A stretch of DNA of 64,000 bases, from NCBI RefSeq assembly GCF_903166585.1, contig NZ_CAESCM010000001.1, positions 565,079 to 629,078 on the forward strand. Direction: 5' to 3'. Of the stretch, positions 8,094 through 18,000 are shown piece by piece. The notes under the pieces were generated by a model. It did no database searches. It was given only the letters and a program-made list of their open reading frames with translations, and was not told the origin of the DNA. The position numbers were made by a program, and so were the translations under genes. This DNA is from Pedobacter ghigonis. GTDB taxonomy: Bacteria; Bacteroidota; Bacteroidia; Sphingobacteriales; Sphingobacteriaceae. Each line of letters begins with the position of its first letter. Position 1 is the first letter of the stretch.

Positions 8094-11000
8094 TTATAAA
8101 TTAAACTCAAGACCAATGGTATAAGAACGCGGAATAGGGTAATTGAGGCCTTCATTGGCATTGCCGATCTCGGGATCCCACATTTTAATGCTATCCCAAA
8201 CAGCTATATTATTGCCCATTACATAAATCCTACCTGTTTCAAATCCAATTTTCCGCAGCATTTTTTTGGGAAAACGATATCCCAACTCAATATTTTTTAA
8301 GCGTATAAAACTGGCATCGCGCAGCCACCAGGTACTCGCCACCTGGTTATTTACGAAGCCCACTGAATGCAAACGTGGAAACATAACATCCTGGCTTGGG
8401 TTGGCCTCTGTCCACCTGTTTAGCGCAGCTTCCCTTAAATTCGATTCCTCTAATCCAATAGCAAAAGGGAAAAAATTACTCGAATTTTGTCCGAATACAG
8501 TTGAGGTTTTACCTACTCCCTGAAAAAAGATACTTCCATAAAAGCCTTTATATTCGGCGTTTAGCCCAAAACCATAAACAATACCCGGATTTGCAGGATT
8601 GCTACCTGTATAGTAACTGCGGTCAAAATTATCAATCTTCCCATCGCCGTTTAAATCCTTATATTTAATATCGCCCGGCCTAACCACGCCGCCCAGGGTA
8701 CTTACCGGCAATCCTGGTTTTAAGGTGTAGGTTCGTTTTCCTGCAGCATCGGTAGTTAGCGTAAAATCGTTATCAGTATACAAACCGTCGGCTGTATACA
8801 GGTTCCACTCTCCTATACTTGTGCCCGTTTGGTTCATCCAGGGGTAAGGTTGCGGCAGTTCATCAATCTCGAGTATTTTATTTTTGGCAATAGTCAAGTT
8901 ACCTCGTGCCGTTAATTTCAATCCACCAATATTTTGTTTAATGTTAATTGATCCGTCCATTCCCTTGTTGGATACCGAACCAAAATTTTGCCACGGCGAT
9001 TGCCTGAATCCGGTAACACCCGAAACGGTACGGCGTTGCAGTAAAATACTGGAACGCAGGTTATTGAAATAATCGACAGAAAAATCGACAGCCCCTTTAA
9101 ATAATTCAATATCTACTCCGTAATTCTTTTTATTTTCTATCTCCCAGGTTAAATCCGGGGCTTCAAAACGTCCTTCTACGATACCATTTAAACCATTCAG
9201 AGCGCCGGTGCCCCCAATGCCAATCGGGTAGCCTGTAGTACCTGTGGTGTAGGTACCGCGGTAAAGAAACCTCGCTCCACCGGTATTGTCGTTACCCGTT
9301 TTACCAACAGATGCCCTGAACTTTAACGACGATACTACCTTTCGCAATGCTTCAGGATAAAAGGGTTCATTACTAGCATACCATGCCCCACCTATTGCAG
9401 GGAAAAATCCAAAACGGTTGCCAGGCGAGAAAGTTTCACTTCCGGTAACCCCGAAATTACCCTCTATAGAATAACGGTTGGCGTAATTATAAGTTACCCT
9501 GCCCACGTAAGCCTGTTTTTTGAAAGCTAATGCCTCACCTTGCTGCTGGGCTTCTTTTTGATAGGTTAGCAACATAGCCCCAACGGTGTGGTCGTTTGCG
9601 AAAACCCGGTTATAATTTAATGAACTTTCTAAATAGATATTTTTCTGACCATTACTTGTTTCTACAGGCTCGCCCAAAGTGGTTTCAGGATTTCCAACCT
9701 GCACAAAAATCAATTTGCCGTTGGCATCGCGCGAGGTTGCATTGAATTGTTTGGGTGATTTTAACCTGTTCATGTAATAATTCAGCGTAGCATCGAAACT
9801 TACAATTCCCCTAAAGCTCAACCCTTTGGTTATAAAATCTAACTTTTGATCTAAAGACAACTTGGATTGCAGACTTGTTCTCCACTCTTTAGCATAACCC
9901 GATTCCATTAACAAATTGTAAGGGTTAGAGCGGTTAGCACTGGGAATACCGGGGTGTCCGGCTATCGTACCATCTGAGTAAACAGCGGGAAAAAGATAAC
10001 CGGGTACGCCCATCATTCTGGCGAAAATTGCAGAAGTACCTGTACCAGGGTAATTGGTTAAAAGGTACTGGCCGCTCAAATCTACCCCCAGCACGGTGGT
10101 TTTGGTAACATTTAAATCAATATTGCTGCGCAGATTATAGCGTTTAAGTCCCAGATTATTATCGTAAATATTATTGGGGTTGGATTTAAAAATCCCGTTT
10201 TCCTGATAATAGGCCCCAGAAACAAAAAACTTAGCAACATCACCACCACCCCTGAAATTTAAAGTGTGGCGGGTATTAAAGGTATTATCCCGTAACATTA
10301 CATCCAGAAATTTGGTATTCGGATATAAATCGGGGTCTGTTCCGTTTTTATACAAGGCCAGCTGCTCATCTGTTTTAAACACCGGACTATCTTCATTACG
10401 CAAGGCTTCATTATAAGCAAAAAGGTAATCGTAAGAATCCATAAACTCAGGGAGCCTGGTAGGTTTATTCTGTGTGTACTCGCCGCGGTAGGTAATTTTT
10501 GTTTTTTGTATCACCCCCCGTTTTGAAGTAATTAAAATTACACCATTAGCTCCTTCTGCCCCATATACCGCAGTAGCTGCTGCATCTTTCAGTACGTTAA
10601 AGGTTTCAATTTCATCTGGTTCAATATCGGTCATGGCGCGGGGTATTCCATCAACCAGTACAAGCGGATTGGTTCCGCCGGCAAATGAGCTTACACCCCT
10701 GATCCAGAATTCGGCATTATCATAACCCGGTTCACCAGATCGTTGAATGGCAATAATACCTGGAACCTGACCAGCAATAGCATTAGTCAGACTTCGGGTG
10801 GGTACGCGCAGTGCATCTCCTTTTACCGAGGCAATTGAACTTACCAGGCTACTCTTTTTTTGCTTACCGAAACCCACTACCACTACATCGTTTAGGTTGG
10901 CTTCATCGCTTTTAAGCACAACATTAATCACCGTCCGGCCGTTTAGGGGCAGTTCCTGACTTTTATAACTGAGTAAACTAAAAACCAATATCGCTCCTTC

Positions 11001-11528
11001 GGGCACTCCCCTTAATACAAAGGCACCGTTTCCATCGGTAGCAGTGCCGATAGTTGGTTTGTTTTTTACCTGTACCGTAACGCCGGGCAACGCAAGCCCC
11101 GATGTATCTTTTACAGTTCCGGTAATGGTTATAGCCTTTGCTGCTACATCGCTTAGTTTAGCCTTTTCTAAAATGGTGATGGTTTCTCCATGAATCCTGA
11201 ACCCTAAACCCGAGCCTTGCAAGGCCTTGGTTAATGCGATACTGATATCGGCATTACTTACTTTGAATGTAACAGGTAAGGCTTTTTGGATGGTTTCTTC
11301 GTTGTAAAGAAAACGGTAACTGGTTTGCTTATTCAGCTCGGTAAAAACGGATTTTAGCCCGGCATTTTTTACTGAAATGTTAACCTGTTGTGCCCGTCCG
11401 TTGGCAAATACGCCAATCTGGAGTACAAAGATTAAAAGGGTAACAAGTTTCATAATTTTGATGACTATAGGTATACCGGAAATTGCTTCCCGATGGGCAA
11501 TATTTTGTCTGTGACAAAAGAATTTCAT
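8094..11528 (-). CDS. SusC/RagA-family TonB-dependent receptor with N-terminal STN signalling domain
   Basis: The 1144-residue outer-membrane importer begins with a long positively charged leader and a hydrophobic stretch from Met26 (MKLVTLLIFVLQIGVFA). This long leader is common in Bacteroidota STN-type SusC proteins, so the upstream ATG is kept; 11453 is the alternative. Domains in order are STN/secretin-TonB short N-terminal (about 47-125), a carboxypeptidase-regulatory-like beta domain (about 133-210), the TonB-box-like DVVVVGFGKQ, the plug with LVLVDGIPR and DAAATAVYGAEGANGVILITSKRG, and a beta barrel ending in an aromatic strand (YTIGLEFNL). STN receptors contact a FecR-type anti-sigma factor, and exactly such a pair lies immediately upstream. 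Substrate uptake should therefore be coupled to induction of this locus. Confidence 0.95.
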   Translation of the reverse strand: MKFFCHRQNIAHREAISGIPIVIKIMKLVTLLIFVLQIGVFANGRAQQVNISVKNAGLKSVFTELNKQTSYRFLYNEETIQKALPVTFKVSNADISIALTKALQGSGLGFRIHGETITILEKAKLSDVAAKAITITGTVKDTSGLALPGVTVQVKNKPTIGTATDGNGAFVLRGVPEGAILVFSLLSYKSQELPLNGRTVINVVLKSDEANLNDVVVVGFGKQKKSSLVSSIASVKGDALRVPTRSLTNAIAGQVPGIIAIQRSGEPGYDNAEFWIRGVSSFAGGTNPLVLVDGIPRAMTDIEPDEIETFNVLKDAAATAVYGAEGANGVILITSKRGVIQKTKITYRGEYTQNKPTRLPEFMDSYDYLFAYNEALRNEDSPVFKTDEQLALYKNGTDPDLYPNTKFLDVMLRDNTFNTRHTLNFRGGGDVAKFFVSGAYYQENGIFKSNPNNIYDNNLGLKRYNLRSNIDLNVTKTTVLGVDLSGQYLLTNYPGTGTSAIFARMMGVPGYLFPAVYSDGTIAGHPGIPSANRSNPYNLLMESGYAKEWRTSLQSKLSLDQKLDFITKGLSFRGIVSFDATLNYYMNRLKSPKQFNATSRDANGKLIFVQVGNPETTLGEPVETSNGQKNIYLESSLNYNRVFANDHTVGAMLLTYQKEAQQQGEALAFKKQAYVGRVTYNYANRYSIEGNFGVTGSETFSPGNRFGFFPAIGGAWYASNEPFYPEALRKVVSSLKFRASVGKTGNDNTGGARFLYRGTYTTGTTGYPIGIGGTGALNGLNGIVEGRFEAPDLTWEIENKKNYGVDIELFKGAVDFSVDYFNNLRSSILLQRRTVSGVTGFRQSPWQNFGSVSNKGMDGSINIKQNIGGLKLTARGNLTIAKNKILEIDELPQPYPWMNQTGTSIGEWNLYTADGLYTDNDFTLTTDAAGKRTYTLKPGLPVSTLGGVVRPGDIKYKDLNGDGKIDNFDRSYYTGSNPANPGIVYGFGLNAEYKGFYGSIFFQGVGKTSTVFGQNSSNFFPFAIGLEESNLREAALNRWTEANPSQDVMFPRLHSVGFVNNQVASTWWLRDASFIRLKNIELGYRFPKKMLRKIGFETGRIYVMGNNIAVWDSIKMWDPEIGNANEGLNYPIPRSYTIGLEFNL

Positions 11529-11594
11529 ACTTTCGTTTGATTTAGGTTAAAGAAATAAGTTCGGTTTTTATACTGTTTTTGTACCTGAATTACT

Positions 11595-11622
11595 TACCGG
11601 AGGTGGTGGTACACTTCCGGTA
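11595..11622. other. Inverted repeat in the fecR-susC gap
   Basis: TACCGGA at 11595-11601 pairs with TCCGGTA at 11616-11622 around a 14-nt loop, in the 161-bp gap upstream of the SusC start. It could be part of a leader or an attenuator. There is no U-run, so a simple terminator is unlikely. Confidence 0.3.
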
Positions 11623-11689
11623 TTCATTTTGCAGGCAAGTGTGATCTTGTCTGTTTCTACATATTTTTTTTGATTTGGTTTATATTTGG

Positions 11690-12853
11690 TTAATTGATAA
11701 TCAGGTTTCTGCCTTCTATCTCAAAAGAAAGGTTACTTACATCTTTAAGCATATCCAGTACTTCGCTTAACTTAGCCTTTCTGCTAACATGCCCGCCAAT
11801 ATGGATATCGGGTAATTTCCTTTTGTACACAAGGTTTAAATCGTACCACCTGCTTATTTCAATCAAAGCAGGCTCTATTGCATCGTTATTGAAATAGAAA
11901 TCGCCTTTACACCAGGCCACAGCTTTCTCTACATCCCCTTTTGAAACTGCAATATTTTGCTGGTCGGATAGTGCCTGCCTTCCGGGAATAAGTACATTGG
12001 TGATTTTGCCATTACTTACTTTAACCGAACCCTCAACCAGTGTAGTTTTTGCGGTTAAGTCGTAGGCCGAAATGTTAAAATGAGTTCCTAAAACTTCAAC
12101 CTCGGATTGGTTAAGCTTAACTTTAAAAGGACGTGCACTATCTTTTGCTACTTCAAAATAAGCTTCACCTTTTAAACTCACCAGTCGCTCGTTGCCTGCA
12201 AAGCTTACCGGAAATTTAAGCTCCGACATGGCATTCAACATTACTTTTGAGCCATCGGGTAAGGTTACCCTATAAGTTCCGGCCTTTGGTACAACCAGAG
12301 TATTGTACTTCGTGCCTGCAGGTTCACTGGTTTCGGATTGGCCATAACTGATTTCGCCATGATTACTGACAATGGTTGTTCCGTTTTCATCGCCGATTAC
12401 CTGTTTTTCTTTATCGAGGGATATTTGGGTTCCATCCGAAAGAATGAGCTTTGCGGTTTGAGTACCTGGTAAAACATCGTTTTTGTAGGTTTTGGTTATA
12501 TCTGGAATAATCCGGGGGTCGGATTTATTTAAATTGAAATAGAAAATGAAAGCGCCGGTAACCGCGATTAAAATAGCTGCATATTTAAGCCAGCCGTAAT
12601 GGTTTTTATGCCCAGCTACTTTAGCTCCACCAAAACGCTGATCTACCTTACGCCAGGCCTGATCCACATCCACGCTCTCCATGTTTATCAGCCGCTCTGC
12701 GGTTGGACCAGCGGCACGGTAAGTTTCCAGCAGTTTAGATCTTTCTTCATCTTCCGCTAAAAGAAACTTCAGCCGCTCTTCCTGTTCGGTGGTGAGGGTA
12801 CATAGCAAGTATCCGGAAATTAATTCTGACAGTTCAAAGGCTTCTTCATTCAT
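11690..12853 (-). CDS. FecR-family anti-sigma factor
   Basis: The 387-residue protein has a cytoplasmic N-terminal segment with the sigma-binding LSELISGYLLCTLTTEQEER-like helices. One transmembrane helix follows at about 90-107 (YAAILIAVTGAFIFYF), then the periplasmic FecR domain (KAGTYRVTLPDGSKVMLNA, GEAYFEVAKD.RPFKV) and the DUF4974 C-terminal domain (GHVSRKAKLSEVLDMLK). FecR proteins hold or activate the ECF sigma factor depending on contact with the STN domain of a receptor. It lies 68 bp below the ECF sigma gene and 161 bp above the STN-SusC gene, so the three components of trans-envelope signalling are adjacent. Confidence 0.95.
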   Translation of the reverse strand: MNEEAFELSELISGYLLCTLTTEQEERLKFLLAEDEERSKLLETYRAAGPTAERLINMESVDVDQAWRKVDQRFGGAKVAGHKNHYGWLKYAAILIAVTGAFIFYFNLNKSDPRIIPDITKTYKNDVLPGTQTAKLILSDGTQISLDKEKQVIGDENGTTIVSNHGEISYGQSETSEPAGTKYNTLVVPKAGTYRVTLPDGSKVMLNAMSELKFPVSFAGNERLVSLKGEAYFEVAKDSARPFKVKLNQSEVEVLGTHFNISAYDLTAKTTLVEGSVKVSNGKITNVLIPGRQALSDQQNIAVSKGDVEKAVAWCKGDFYFNNDAIEPALIEISRWYDLNLVYKRKLPDIHIGGHVSRKAKLSEVLDMLKDVSNLSFEIEGRNLIIN

Positions 12854-12921
12854 CTTTTGTATGGGCTATACAACTAAGAAACCTGAAGGGTAAAAAAGGA
12901 TGGAAAATAATTTGAAAAAAA

Positions 12922-13482
12922 TTAATGATGGAGATACATAGCCGCAAAAAGTGCCATTGCAGCTTTACCGAGGTGTATTTTCATTAAAGATAATGCGCGC
13001 TTTTTCTGACTCTTAACTGTATTAATGCTAATATTCATCAATTTGGCAATTTCGCTGTTGCTTAACCCTTCTAAATAACCGTACCTGATTACCATTGCGC
13101 ATCCGGGTGGAAGGGCATTAATCTGATCATAAATCTCGGCGATTATCTCGGTATGGATAATTCCTTCCAATATCTGTGGATCGGAATAAATATCCAGGGG
13201 ATTTTTTTTATGGTAAACATCAACCACATTGTTATGCCGTATTTTATTTAAACAGGCATTTTTTACAGTGGTATATAAAAATGATTTTACTGCATTGAAA
13301 TTTGCAGCGATACTATCCTGTTGCTCTAAATAAACCACGAAAGCATCCTGCGCTACATCTTCTGCCAATTCCTTATCCTTTAACAGGTAATATGCAAAAT
13401 CGTATAAACGCCGGTAAAGCTTTTTAAAAAGCTGCTCTGGTTGCAAAACATCTACAACATCTTCGCCGTTTTTACTGAACAT
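12922..13482 (-). CDS. ECF-type RNA polymerase sigma factor (sigma-70 family)
   Basis: The 186-residue protein has region 2 at about 18-85 (LFKKLYRRLYDFAYYLLKDKELAEDVAQDAFVVYLE) and region 4 at about 120-170 (INALPPGCAMVIRYGYLEGLSNSEIAKLMNISINTVKSQKKRAL), the latter with a clear helix-turn-helix. The length is normal for Bacteroidota ECF factors that work with FecR. It is first in the minus-strand set leading to FecR, SusC, SusD and the fucosidase and most likely activates the susC promoter when the receptor is loaded. Confidence 0.95.
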   Translation of the reverse strand: MFSKNGEDVVDVLQPEQLFKKLYRRLYDFAYYLLKDKELAEDVAQDAFVVYLEQQDSIAANFNAVKSFLYTTVKNACLNKIRHNNVVDVYHKKNPLDIYSDPQILEGIIHTEIIAEIYDQINALPPGCAMVIRYGYLEGLSNSEIAKLMNISINTVKSQKKRALSLMKIHLGKAAMALFAAMYLHH

Positions 13483-13783
13483 GCTTATCTATTATGGGAT
13501 AGTTAAATTGGTTATACAAAAATTGAAATGGGATATAAAATAAAGGGATTTCCGCCGGTATGGTATTTAGTTAATGCATTTGGTCACAGCAAATTTATAA
13601 GAATTACAGTAAGATCAAAATGAACGGGAGGATTTAAGTGAAAGACCGGGGACAAGAGGTTAAGCTGAAAGACTAAAGCGAAAAGCCGAAAGACCAAAGC
13701 GCAAAGACCAAAGCTGAAAGACCAAAGCAGAAAACTTAGATGCCTTAGATGGTAAAAAGACCGAAGTCTAAATGTTTAACATC
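13483..13783. repeat. Intergenic DNA with an AAAGACCAAAGC-type repeat cluster
   Basis: About 13635-13765 is built from degenerate units: GAAAGACCGGGG, CTGAAAGACTAAAGC, GAAAGACCAAAGC, CAAAGACCAAAGC, CTGAAAGACCAAAGC, then CTTAGATGCCTTAGATGG and AAAGACCGAAGTC. The same vocabulary recurs at 51594-51655 in the same orientation and at 63018-63160 in the opposite orientation. It has no coding signal. The promoter of the ECF sigma gene must lie at the right-hand side of this gap's sigma-proximal end (13483-13560), but no clear element was recognised. Confidence 0.6.
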
Positions 13784-14170
13784 TTAATTCTTAATATCAA
13801 TCAATTCTATTTCTTTAAGATTTTTTCCTTTTAAAAAAACGCTTTGGATGAAGAGAAACCTAACCTGAATTTTAGCAGTAAAGCGAATCGTTTGGCGATT
13901 TTCTGCTTCAGCAAAAACATAGATATAAGTGCTAATCTTAGTCTTACCCATTTCCGGCACAAAACCAAATTCTGCTCCTTCGTAGTTAAAGTCACCGTTA
14001 TTAAACAGGCCGGTAAATCTGGTATCGTTCAGCTTTAGTGCCCGGGAAGCTAAGTAAGGCGTTATATATCTCCTTACCGCTACTGCAACAATTCTTCTAT
14101 AAATGAGGTAATTTATCAAAAAACCAATTATGAAGGCCGCTATAACAGTAAAGGTAACCATATAATTCAT
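13784..14170 (-). CDS. Small membrane-anchored protein of unknown function
   Basis: The 128-residue protein has a single N-terminal transmembrane helix (about 6-25, FTVIAAFIIGFLINYLIY). A positively charged stretch with paired arginines (RR at about 26 and 34) follows, then a soluble part of roughly 90 residues with alternating hydrophobic residues (KISTYIYVFAEAENRQTIRF), suggesting a small beta-rich domain. I do not recognise a family. It stands alone between the repeat-bearing gap and another small gene, with no obvious operon partner. Confidence 0.6.
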   Translation of the reverse strand: MNYMVTFTVIAAFIIGFLINYLIYRRIVAVAVRRYITPYLASRALKLNDTRFTGLFNNGDFNYEGAEFGFVPEMGKTKISTYIYVFAEAENRQTIRFTAKIQVRFLFIQSVFLKGKNLKEIELIDIKN

Positions 14171-14396
14171 GTTTTAATTAAGAGACTTTTCGCATAATTT
14201 TAACAGGTAATTAGTCATTACATCCAAAATAAATATTAAATGTTCGCACTACAATACCTTGCGGGCTGAATCTTTTCGTTAGTGTTAAGAACCGATGTGT
14301 TATAAACATTAAAAAATCCAATATCTGCCTTATTTAAAATCCTTTGGTAATTTCCTGACTATCATTTCCGACATCTCTTTAAATTTATTCTTACCA

Positions 14397-14669
14397 TCAC
14401 AATTTACTTTCAACAATATGCAGTAAACATGATAGCTTAGCCACTTTAAAAAACATACACCAAACATTATCTGTGCCTGCAATTAAAACTGGGTGCTCAT
14501 TACTCAATTCACTTTTCAACTGATGCCTGATCAAATCGGTCATCCCAAAGATATCATCCGGGCTCAACAAATTAATCCATTCAGTTGTCGCATCGTGTAA
14601 ATTCGAAGACAGCAATTGTTTAATGTATGTTCCGTTTTTAAACTCAAAAATAAATGTATACTTTTTCAT
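14397..14669 (-). CDS. Small hypothetical protein
   Basis: The 90-residue soluble protein starts MKKYTFIFEFKNGTYIKQL, with an aromatic-rich N-terminal strand pair and a central helix with the pattern ATTEWINLL. Proteins starting with similar YTFI-EF..GTYI sequences are recurring hypotheticals in Bacteroidota; no function is known to me. The ATG lies only 4 nt after the stop of the preceding reading frame (14674), so the two are probably translated from one transcript. Confidence 0.6.
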   Translation of the reverse strand: MKKYTFIFEFKNGTYIKQLLSSNLHDATTEWINLLSPDDIFGMTDLIRHQLKSELSNEHPVLIAGTDNVWCMFFKVAKLSCLLHIVESKL

Positions 14670-14673
14670 GATT

Positions 14674-14979
14674 TTACAATTCTACCCTCCCCAAAAAATA
14701 ACTATCGGCGGCGCGTTCGCTGTCATCAGATAAAACCCTTACATATACATCTGCAAATACCTGACCGCCGGGATACTTTAAATTGTAAATAAAAGTCTCG
14801 TCGGCGCGTTGGGCCGCACTAGTGCTGGCTTCGTAAATACCCCCTTCATCATACCAGATCAAAGTACTCAATAAATCAGTAGGTTGTATACCATTTCCAT
14901 AACTATTGTTCCAGCTAAACTGCAGCTGTTTATCTGAGCTTGTAAAAGAAAGAGCCAGGAGCGAAAAGGCTGAAGCCAA
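14674..14979 (-). pseudogene. Probable C-terminal remnant of a DUF6266-family protein
   Basis: The frame gives 101 residues if TTG at 14979 is used. There is no ATG near the start, and an in-frame TAA lies 8 codons upstream of the TTG. The sequence (LSFTSSDKQLQFSWNNSYG, LLSTLIWYDEGGIYEA, YVRVLSDDSERAADSYFLG) resembles the C-terminal half of DUF6266 proteins, which are normally about twice as long. The N-terminal half is absent: the DNA upstream is a short gap and then the stop of the large fusion gene. I read it as a truncated gene; a short functional protein from the TTG is the alternative. Confidence 0.45.
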
Positions 14980-15039
14980 TTGCCTAGATACTCTTAAATG
15001 TTAAAAAAGAACGGATAAATGAGATAAACTGAAATAAGC

Positions 15040-15064
15040 AGGTGGTTGCTTCACGCTCCCACCT
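15040..15064. terminator. Weak hairpin below the peroxidase/GRE fusion gene
   Basis: AGGTGG at 15040-15045 pairs with CCACCT at 15059-15064 (6 bp, 13-nt loop), 16 bp below the stop at 15080. The T-run lies on the plus-strand side (CTACTTTTT), so as a minus-strand terminator it is weak. Confidence 0.3.
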
Positions 15065-15079
15065 ACTTTTTATTAAATT

Positions 15080-18000
15080 TTATCCCTCTGCCATTTTATG
15101 GTGGAAAGGGCATTTGCTAATATCGCCTTCTTTCTTTTCCATCACTTCTGGTGTTGAAACTGGTCTCCTGCGGTGCTGATCCTGCGTGAGCGGGAACACC
15201 GAGGTAAAGAAGTTAGACCAGCCACCAGTTCTTACACGAAGTAAATTAAACTGCTCTGGCGAACCCACCGCCTGGCTATAAGTATCCGGACTGGCTACTG
15301 TGATGGTTAGAATATTAGATGAATGACCTTCGGCAAATTGCTGCATTACACGCACGATTCTTTCTGCCGGGAAATCTTCATTCACATTATAATCGGTTGG
15401 TGCACCATCGGTCATCAGGTCGGTACCTTCACCTTCGAAACCAGCCAATGAGGCTTCGAAACCTGCATATTGATGTTCAACCGGTAAATCCATCGGACTT
15501 GGAGCCGCACTCAGGTCGGAAGCTACAGCCGTGCCCAATCTCCGGCCATCGGCACTGGCTCCATTCCAGGCACCCATTTCTACATGGTTTTCGAATGTAC
15601 CTACCCCCGGCTGGATCTGAATACCGAAAGGATGTTCTTCAGTACCGTAACGTGCGGCCAGGTTTTGCAAAGCACTATACATTTGCGGTAAAGGTTTGGT
15701 AAAGGTCTCTACCGAGATTTTGGCAATCCCTCCTACAATCGTATCGCCAAAGGCATCAATTTCGTGGTGCCCGCGGCCATAACGAGGCAGGCTCAACGCG
15801 ATTTCGCGCAAACGCTTAAAACGATCGGAACGGCTGGTAATCCGCGATTCGCCGGCCAGTGTACTGATGAAAGGCTCGGTCATTTTATAGCCCCAGTCGC
15901 AGCACAAACATTCTAACAATTCGGGCAGGGTGGTTACGGCATTTTTATCATCAAACACCATTACCTTAATGGCGTATAACGAATTAATGGCCGAACTTAA
16001 AGAGATGTAGCAAGGCCCGTAAATGTTGTATTTGGTACCTCCGCTGTAAAAGTCAAGTCCGCGGGCCAAACAGTCGTCCATCAGCACATTTAATATTGGC
16101 GAAGGACAGAATTTGGTATTGGCACCGAAACCCATCAGCTGCCCGTTAAAGGCTTTGCGGTTTAACAATTCGAAATGCTGGAAGTAAATCTTTACCAGTT
16201 CATCAAAGCTTTTAATCTGATCGGCCGGTTTAGAATTGAGCGATATGTTTTGCCCGAACAGGTAAGATTGCCCTGCCGATGAATAGGTACGTCCCTGGTT
16301 TAAAGCACACTCAAGTGGCTGTAAAGTAGAAAAACCACCCAGCGAAAACCAGTTCTCGCCAGGAAACTGCGGTTCGTAACAGCCATCGCAGGCATAGTTC
16401 TGTGCCGATTGCATAGAAACAGCCGAGTTCCAGTTTTTGTGACTATGGCCAAGTTCGCCCCCTACATTGTCTCCACTGCGGTAAAGCCCTTCGATAATTT
16501 TTTCATCATTGAGCAATATCGGGTGCGCTCCTCCTGAAAGAACAGCATGAGCTGCTTCTTCGAGTATTTCTTTCGGGATATCTTTACGCGTGCGCAGCGA
16601 AAGGCAAGGTGCATTTAAAGGCAACCTGCCCGAAGCACGGATAAAGAGTTTAGTTAAATCGTTATAAGCTGGTTTACTGGCTGCAAAATCGGCAGTACCA
16701 TCGGCTATCGTTCCGCCTACAGTAATTTGCTGAATCCACTGACCTAAGGAAGCACCTTGTGGGTACGGACCGGAAGCACCACCCATGGCCAGGTTACCGA
16801 AAGGCTGGTGATCTTCCATAAAGATGCGGTTCTGCTGTACTTTTTCGTCTAATTTGATGTAAAAAGCATCGATAATTTCCTGTGCTTCATCTTCCGAAAT
16901 ACCATCTTTTTCGTAATAAGGTTGCAACAGCTGGTCCATACGGCCAATTGCGGTAGGTTCGCCATTTAAGTGCAAACAGGTGTGCAACGTAAAAATAAAC
17001 TGTATGGCTTCTACAAAAGTATCGGGCTTATCGTTAGCCAGTTTTTTCATCCGCGTCGCAATGGTCAGCAGGTTGGCCTTTTCCCAGGCTTGCCCTTCGG
17101 CCATTTTGCCGGCAGTTTCGCGCGCCAGCTTTTCGTAGTTCTGCATGTATTCGGTAATGCCCTGCAGCGACAAATACGAAGAGCGGTAAAAGTCTTTCAA
17201 CTCAGGAGTAGTTGCCTTATGTTCGTAAGCCAGTACTTCTGTTTTCATTTGCTGCAAACCTTTTTGCAGGGCTTTCTCGTAATGAGGTATAACGTGCCCT
17301 ACTCCCGAGGCCTCACTCAGGTTGCTTAAAAAGCCGTCCATACGTTCGGTTTCCGAAAGGTATTTCATTACATAACGGCCTTCGCCCAGCGATAGGTTTG
17401 GCATTGCACCTACAATAATTTCTTCGGGCGAAATCCGGTAGGTATCCGATCCGTACACACATTCGCCTTTCGATTCGATAAAGGCCGAATAAGGATGCAG
17501 CGTACCATCGGGAAACCTGATTTTACGACCTCTGAAACCGTAATCGGCCGAGCTGAACAACTGCAGGCTTAAACGTACAGCCCAGCCTTTCCTCACCATG
17601 ATTGATTCTTTCATGATATCAGCAGGTTTATCGCTCCCCTCGTAGGCTTTAATGTAATGCTGAAGGTCGTCTTTAATTTCTTCCTGTTTGCGGTTAAAAT
17701 ACCAGTTATCCTGCCATAAAGAAAAAATATTCTCCAGCAGGCTCAGTATGCGGTTGCTTGGTGTTTTAAAATAGTGGTTGTGGCGGTTAATACCGGTCGA
17801 CATGGCAAACAGGTAATTCTGATGGCTGTAGTACATCAGTCCGTTTTTGGATGCATCCTGGTAATGACGGTCTAAGCGTGTCCAGTCTACGCCCGGAAAT
17901 TTAGACCAATCGCCCTTCTCCATATGTGAGAAATTGTTGCTGTAGTCGGGGTGTTCATCCAGTCCCAGATCATCTACGCTTGGAATATAAAAAATACCGC

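Noticed and set aside
13483..13783. Repeat cluster as a possible tRNA or small RNA gene
   Set aside because: No cloverleaf, no conserved T-loop sequence and no promoter/terminator pair recognised; left as a repeat.
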